Shown here in pieces: positions 61,082 through 64,000 of a DNA stretch of 64,000 bases. The DNA is from Pseudonocardia autotrophica. GTDB lineage: Bacteria > Actinomycetota > Actinomycetes > Mycobacteriales > Pseudonocardiaceae. Both the position numbers and the translations under genes were made by a program. Each line of letters begins with the position of its first letter. The stretch's first letter is position 1. The DNA is taken from assembly GCF_003945385.1 (NCBI RefSeq), contig NZ_AP018920.1, positions 6,324,001 through 6,388,000 on the forward strand. Direction: 5' to 3'. The notes under the pieces were generated by a model. The model was given only the letters and a program-made list of their open reading frames with translations, did no database searches and was not told where the DNA came from.

Positions 61082-62224
61082 TCAGCGGACCTGCGGACGG
61101 AACTGGGCCCGGCCCGGTTCCCCGGCGTGGACGTCGTAGACGACCCACGAGGCGGGGTTGCCGATGAACAGGGTGTGGTTGGTGACCAGCACCCGGTCGC
61201 CGGAGAAGGCGACGCTCGCCGGATCGTCCATCGGCACGTCCAGCGCCAGGTTCTCCACCGGGTTCGCCGGGTTGCGGGCGATCTCCCGCCCGTCCGGGGA
61301 GACCACGACGACGGCGTTGGCGAAGGCCAGCGCGGCGTAGACGTTGCCGGACTCGGCGATCGCGAAACCGTCGATGCCGTCCGCCGGCCTGCTCTCCCAG
61401 AACAGCTCGAGCTCACCCGCGCTGCCGTCGGGCTCGATCCCGATCGTGTAGAGGCGACTGGTGTCCGGGCGCGGCGGAACACCGTCCAGCGGACCGGTCA
61501 GCGACTGCGCGAACATGATCGTGTTCTCGTCGACGAACTCGATCCCGTTGGCGCCGAACACGCTCTCGATCCGCGGGTCGGAGAACCACACCTCGGCCTC
61601 GCCACCGCCCGGCGGGATCCGCCAGATCAGGGCCTGCGCGACATCGGTGACGTAGAGCGAGCCGTCCGGCCCGAAGTTGAGTCCGTCCGGGATCGCGCAC
61701 TGGGTCACCAGGGTGAGCGCGCTCGCCTGCACACAGAGGCTCTTGACCTGGGTGAACGTCGCGTAGTCCGACTGCTCCCCGGTCGCCGGATCGAGTGCGA
61801 TCACCCGCTGGGGGTACCGGTCGAGTGCATAGACGACGCCGTCGCCGTCCTGGGCCATGCCGACGATTCCGGCGCCGTGCCGCGGGTCCTGCCCCTCGAT
61901 CACGTACTCCCGGCGGAGCTCACCGGACTGATCGAACGCGAAGATCTTCGACGGTCCGGTGTGCGGCTCACTGACGTGCTGCTGGGTCCCGACGAACACC
62001 GTCCCGTCGTCGGCCACCGTGATCCCCTCCGGATGTCCCGGTGCCGGGATCTCGGCGAACACCTCGATGTCGAGCCAGTCCCGCTCGGCCGCCTGGCCGG
62101 GCGCGGCCTGCGCCGTCGCGACCACCGTCGCCACCCCGAGTGCCGCCACCGCCGCCACGGTCATCGCCCGGCGCGTGTTCCCACGCCGGCTCACCTGCCA
62201 CCTCATTGTGCCCCGAATCCTCAT
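61082..62224 (-). CDS. Exported NHL/SMP-30-like beta-propeller protein
   Basis: This 380-residue protein begins with a signal peptide: basic residues (RWQVSRRGNTRRAM), a hydrophobic run to about 38 and an AQA-A cleavage-type site. Double arginines occur, but no exact Tat motif. The rest is a propeller with repeated blades (GITVADDGTVFVG, DGLNFGPDGSLYVTD, DGFAIAESGNVYAAL). It may hydrolyse a lactone or bind a ligand outside the cell. Several ATG/GTG starts exist in the first 20 codons. It leads an operon with SDR, acyl-CoA dehydrogenase, lactonase, ligase and symporter, behind an operator-like palindrome. Confidence 0.82.
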   Translation of the reverse strand: MRIRGTMRWQVSRRGNTRRAMTVAAVAALGVATVVATAQAAPGQAAERDWLDIEVFAEIPAPGHPEGITVADDGTVFVGTQQHVSEPHTGPSKIFAFDQSGELRREYVIEGQDPRHGAGIVGMAQDGDGVVYALDRYPQRVIALDPATGEQSDYATFTQVKSLCVQASALTLVTQCAIPDGLNFGPDGSLYVTDVAQALIWRIPPGGGEAEVWFSDPRIESVFGANGIEFVDENTIMFAQSLTGPLDGVPPRPDTSRLYTIGIEPDGSAGELELFWESRPADGIDGFAIAESGNVYAALAFANAVVVVSPDGREIARNPANPVENLALDVPMDDPASVAFSGDRVLVTNHTLFIGNPASWVVYDVHAGEPGRAQFRPQVR

Positions 62225-62227
62225 TGT

Positions 62228-62245
62228 TTCCTTACCGGTAAGGAA
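62228..62245. promoter_or_regulatory. Perfect palindrome before the exported propeller gene
   Basis: TTCCTTACC-GGTAAGGAA is an exact 18-base palindrome between the -10 and the coding region, so a bound protein would block transcription start. It has the length and symmetry of the hyuA palindrome; six of nine half-site bases agree with it. Confidence 0.7.
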
Positions 62246-62275
62246 TGATTAGCAGGCACACCGGAGAGGGGTCAA
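62246..62275 (-). promoter_or_regulatory. Promoter of the second island operon
   Basis: On the minus strand TTGACC (62275-62270) is followed after 18 bases by TAATCA (62251-62246). It lies only 50 bases after the menD stop, so the island operon starts directly behind menD with its own control. Confidence 0.6.
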
Positions 62276-62324
62276 GTCACGACTGTGCATCGACCCGGGT
62301 GCCGCGCCGCCGCGGGCACGGGAG

Positions 62325-64000
62325 TCAGGCCATCGCCTCGCCCACGGCCACGGCCAGCGCGGCGTGCGCGTCCCGCAGCCCGCTCCGGGTCGCCGCGACC
62401 CGGACCAGCCGCCGACCGGCCCCGGCCCGGGCCGCCAGCTCCGCCCGGTCACCGGACCAGTCCACCGCCACCCAGCCCAGCGCGCGGGCCAGCCCGATCA
62501 GGTCCGCGCCGGTCGGCGTGCCGAACACCCGCTCGAACGCGGTCGCGTGCTCCGGGCCGCCCTGCTCCAGCAGGTGGAAGATGCCGCCGCCGTCGTCGTC
62601 GAGCACCACCACGGTCAGGTCCGGGACCGGCTCGGAGCGGCCCACCACCAGACCGGTGGTGTCGTGCAGCAGCGTCAGGTCGCCGAGCAGCAGCGTCGTC
62701 GGGCCGTCGTGCGCCAGTGCGGCACCGATCGCCGTCGAGACGGTGCCGTCGATCCCGGCCACCCCGCGGTTGGACCGGACGACCAGGCCGTCCCGGGGCG
62801 CCGCGGCGAGCGCGACGTCGCGTACCGGGTTCGACGAGCCGAGCACCAGCTGCGCGCCGTCCGGCTGAGCGGCGACCAGGTCCCTGGCCAGCCGCAGCCC
62901 GGGTGCGCCCGCGGCGAGATCACCGTCGAGGGCGGCGTCGAGCGCCTTCGCCGCTGCCCGGTCGGCGGCGCTCCAGGCGTAGGCGAAGGCGTCCGGCGGG
63001 TCCAGCGCGGGCAGCGCGCCCACCGCGCGCACGGTGCCGGGCACGTCGGTCCAGGAGGCGCCGTCCGGCCCGGGATCGGCGTACACGGCGACGTCCGGAT
63101 CCGCGAGCAGCTGGGCGACCGCGCGGTGCAGGGTCGGCCGGCCGAGCACCACCACCTGGGACGGCCGCAGCTCGGGCCGGTCGAGCAGCCACGGTGCGGC
63201 GCGCAGCGCGTGCGGCCACCACGGCGACGACGGCTCCGCGGCGAGCGGGGCCCCGCCGAGCAGGGCGGGATCGGCGCGCGGGCCACCGGAGCCGCCGATC
63301 ACCAGGGTCCGGGCGGCCGGGTCCAGCGGGAGCGGCGGCAGCGCGCGGGCCGGTCGGGGCACCACCGTCCAGGCTGCGCCGCCGGGACGCCCGGCCGGGA
63401 TCCACGGACCGAGCAGGCCCGCCCCGTCCGGTTGCGGGTCGTCGCCGTCGGGATCGGGGACGAGCGGCTCGGCGTAGGGCAGGTCCAGCTGGACCGGGCC
63501 GGGCGGACCCGAACCGCCGCCGGTGGCCGCGGCCAGTGCCCGGGCCACCCCGGATCGCCAGCGGCGCACCTCCGCCTCCGATACGCCCGCCGCCCCGGTC
63601 CCGCCGGCGGGCACCGCGAGCGAGCCGGACCAGCGCACGGCGGCTCCGAATATCCCGGACTGGGCGATCGTCTGGCTGGCCCCGGTGCCGACCAGCTCCG
63701 GCGGGCGGTCCGCGGTCAGCGCGAGCAGCGGCACTCCGGCGTGCGATGCCTCGAGCATCGCCGGGTGCAGGTTCGCCACCGCCGTCCCGGAGGTCACGAC
63801 CACCGGGACCGGCCGGCCGGACGCCGTCGCCAGCCCGAGCGCGAGGAAGCCCGCGGTGCGCTCGTCGATCCGCACGTGCAGCCGGAGCAGCCCGAGCTCG
63901 TCCGCCCGGGCCAGCGCGAACGCCGGTGGCGCGTTGCGGGAACCGGGGCAGAGGACCGCGTCGGTGACGCCGGAGCGCACCAGCTCGTCGACGATCACCC
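62325..64000 (-). CDS. menD: 2-succinyl-5-enolpyruvyl-6-hydroxy-3-cyclohexene-1-carboxylate synthase (partial, N-terminus outside window)
   Basis: MenD joins isochorismate and 2-oxoglutarate using thiamine diphosphate in menaquinone synthesis. About 558 residues are in the window. The reading frame continues past the right edge, and an internal GTG at 63998 is too late to be the true start, which usually precedes VDELVRSGV by ~10 residues. LCPGSRNAPPAFAL, SGTAVANLHPAMLEASH and the ThDP motif GDLTLLHDTTGL to VVLDDDGGGIFHLLEQ are intact. In mycobacteria menD is followed by the Rv0556- and mgtA-type genes; here an 18-kb island intervenes. Confidence 0.95.
   Translation of the reverse strand, partial: VIVDELVRSGVTDAVLCPGSRNAPPAFALARADELGLLRLHVRIDERTAGFLALGLATASGRPVPVVVTSGTAVANLHPAMLEASHAGVPLLALTADRPPELVGTGASQTIAQSGIFGAAVRWSGSLAVPAGGTGAAGVSEAEVRRWRSGVARALAAATGGGSGPPGPVQLDLPYAEPLVPDPDGDDPQPDGAGLLGPWIPAGRPGGAAWTVVPRPARALPPLPLDPAARTLVIGGSGGPRADPALLGGAPLAAEPSSPWWPHALRAAPWLLDRPELRPSQVVVLGRPTLHRAVAQLLADPDVAVYADPGPDGASWTDVPGTVRAVGALPALDPPDAFAYAWSAADRAAAKALDAALDGDLAAGAPGLRLARDLVAAQPDGAQLVLGSSNPVRDVALAAAPRDGLVVRSNRGVAGIDGTVSTAIGAALAHDGPTTLLLGDLTLLHDTTGLVVGRSEPVPDLTVVVLDDDGGGIFHLLEQGGPEHATAFERVFGTPTGADLIGLARALGWVAVDWSGDRAELAARAGAGRRLVRVAATRSGLRDAHAALAVAVGEAMA

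Noticed and set aside
44406..62324. Search for tRNA, integrase or direct repeats at the edges of the catabolic island
   Set aside because: None was visible; the island is called from gene order alone.
1..64000. CRISPR arrays, insertion sequences, rRNA or tRNA genes
   Set aside because: No spaced direct repeats, transposase genes or structured RNA genes were recognised anywhere in the window.

Overview
The window comes from a very GC-rich genome with strong G/C bias at third codon positions, dense four-base ATGA/GTGA gene overlaps and frequent GTG starts. It carries the menaquinone genes menD, menF-like and menG, a 14-subunit NADH dehydrogenase operon, an actinobacterial-type KorAB 2-oxoglutarate:ferredoxin oxidoreductase, a sunset-domain protein and a mannosyltransferase. 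Together these point to an actinomycete, most likely of the Pseudonocardiaceae (Pseudonocardia-like). That placement is an inference from gene content, not a database match.

Left part (1-22 kb) is a set of small accessory units. A ribokinase / LacI / sugar-binding-lipoprotein operon leaves the window on the left. A divergent ketopantoate-reductase-like / cytochrome P450 / 3Fe-4S ferredoxin / TetR unit follows, with a decayed methyltransferase fragment behind it. Next come an AcoR-like regulator followed by a gluconate-dehydrogenase-type GMC oxidoreductase pair and a PEBP-family protein, a divergent CPBP protease / TetR pair, an amidase, a proline-rich membrane protein, HtpX and a crotonase-like protein. 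Then come korA-korB with a strong terminator, a repeat-rich sunset-domain protein, and RarD.

Centre (21.4-43 kb) is the respiratory and menaquinone region. nuoA to nuoN are all on the minus strand and end in a long-chain polyprenyl diphosphate synthase gene, so complex I and the quinone side-chain enzyme are probably co-transcribed. The 315-base region upstream of nuoA holds a Rex-like and an iron-box-like palindrome. Further along lie menG, an unknown gene, an MgtA/PimB-type glycosyltransferase, an inositol-monophosphatase-family enzyme, a DUF3592-type membrane protein and an isochorismate synthase. Several of these look leaderless.

Right part (44.4-62.3 kb) is an 18-kb catabolic island lying between the isochorismate synthase gene and menD. 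One tightly overlapped operon (54.7 to 44.4 kb) encodes HyuA and HyuB carboxylase/oxoprolinase-type subunits, a 67-residue four-cysteine protein, an acyl-CoA synthetase, a small dimeric-barrel-like protein, an SCP-x-type thiolase, two enoyl-CoA hydratases, an HSD10-type dehydrogenase and a TetR regulator. A second operon (62.2 to 54.9 kb) encodes an exported beta-propeller protein, an SDR, an acyl-CoA dehydrogenase, an SMP-30-like lactonase, a second acyl-CoA synthetase, a 66-residue membrane protein and a sodium:solute symporter. Both operons start at recognisable promoters overlapped by perfect 18-bp palindromes. The combination resembles import of an organic acid or lactone, ATP-dependent carboxylation or ring opening, CoA activation and thiolytic cleavage. 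The substrate is unknown and this is the best candidate for an undescribed pathway here.
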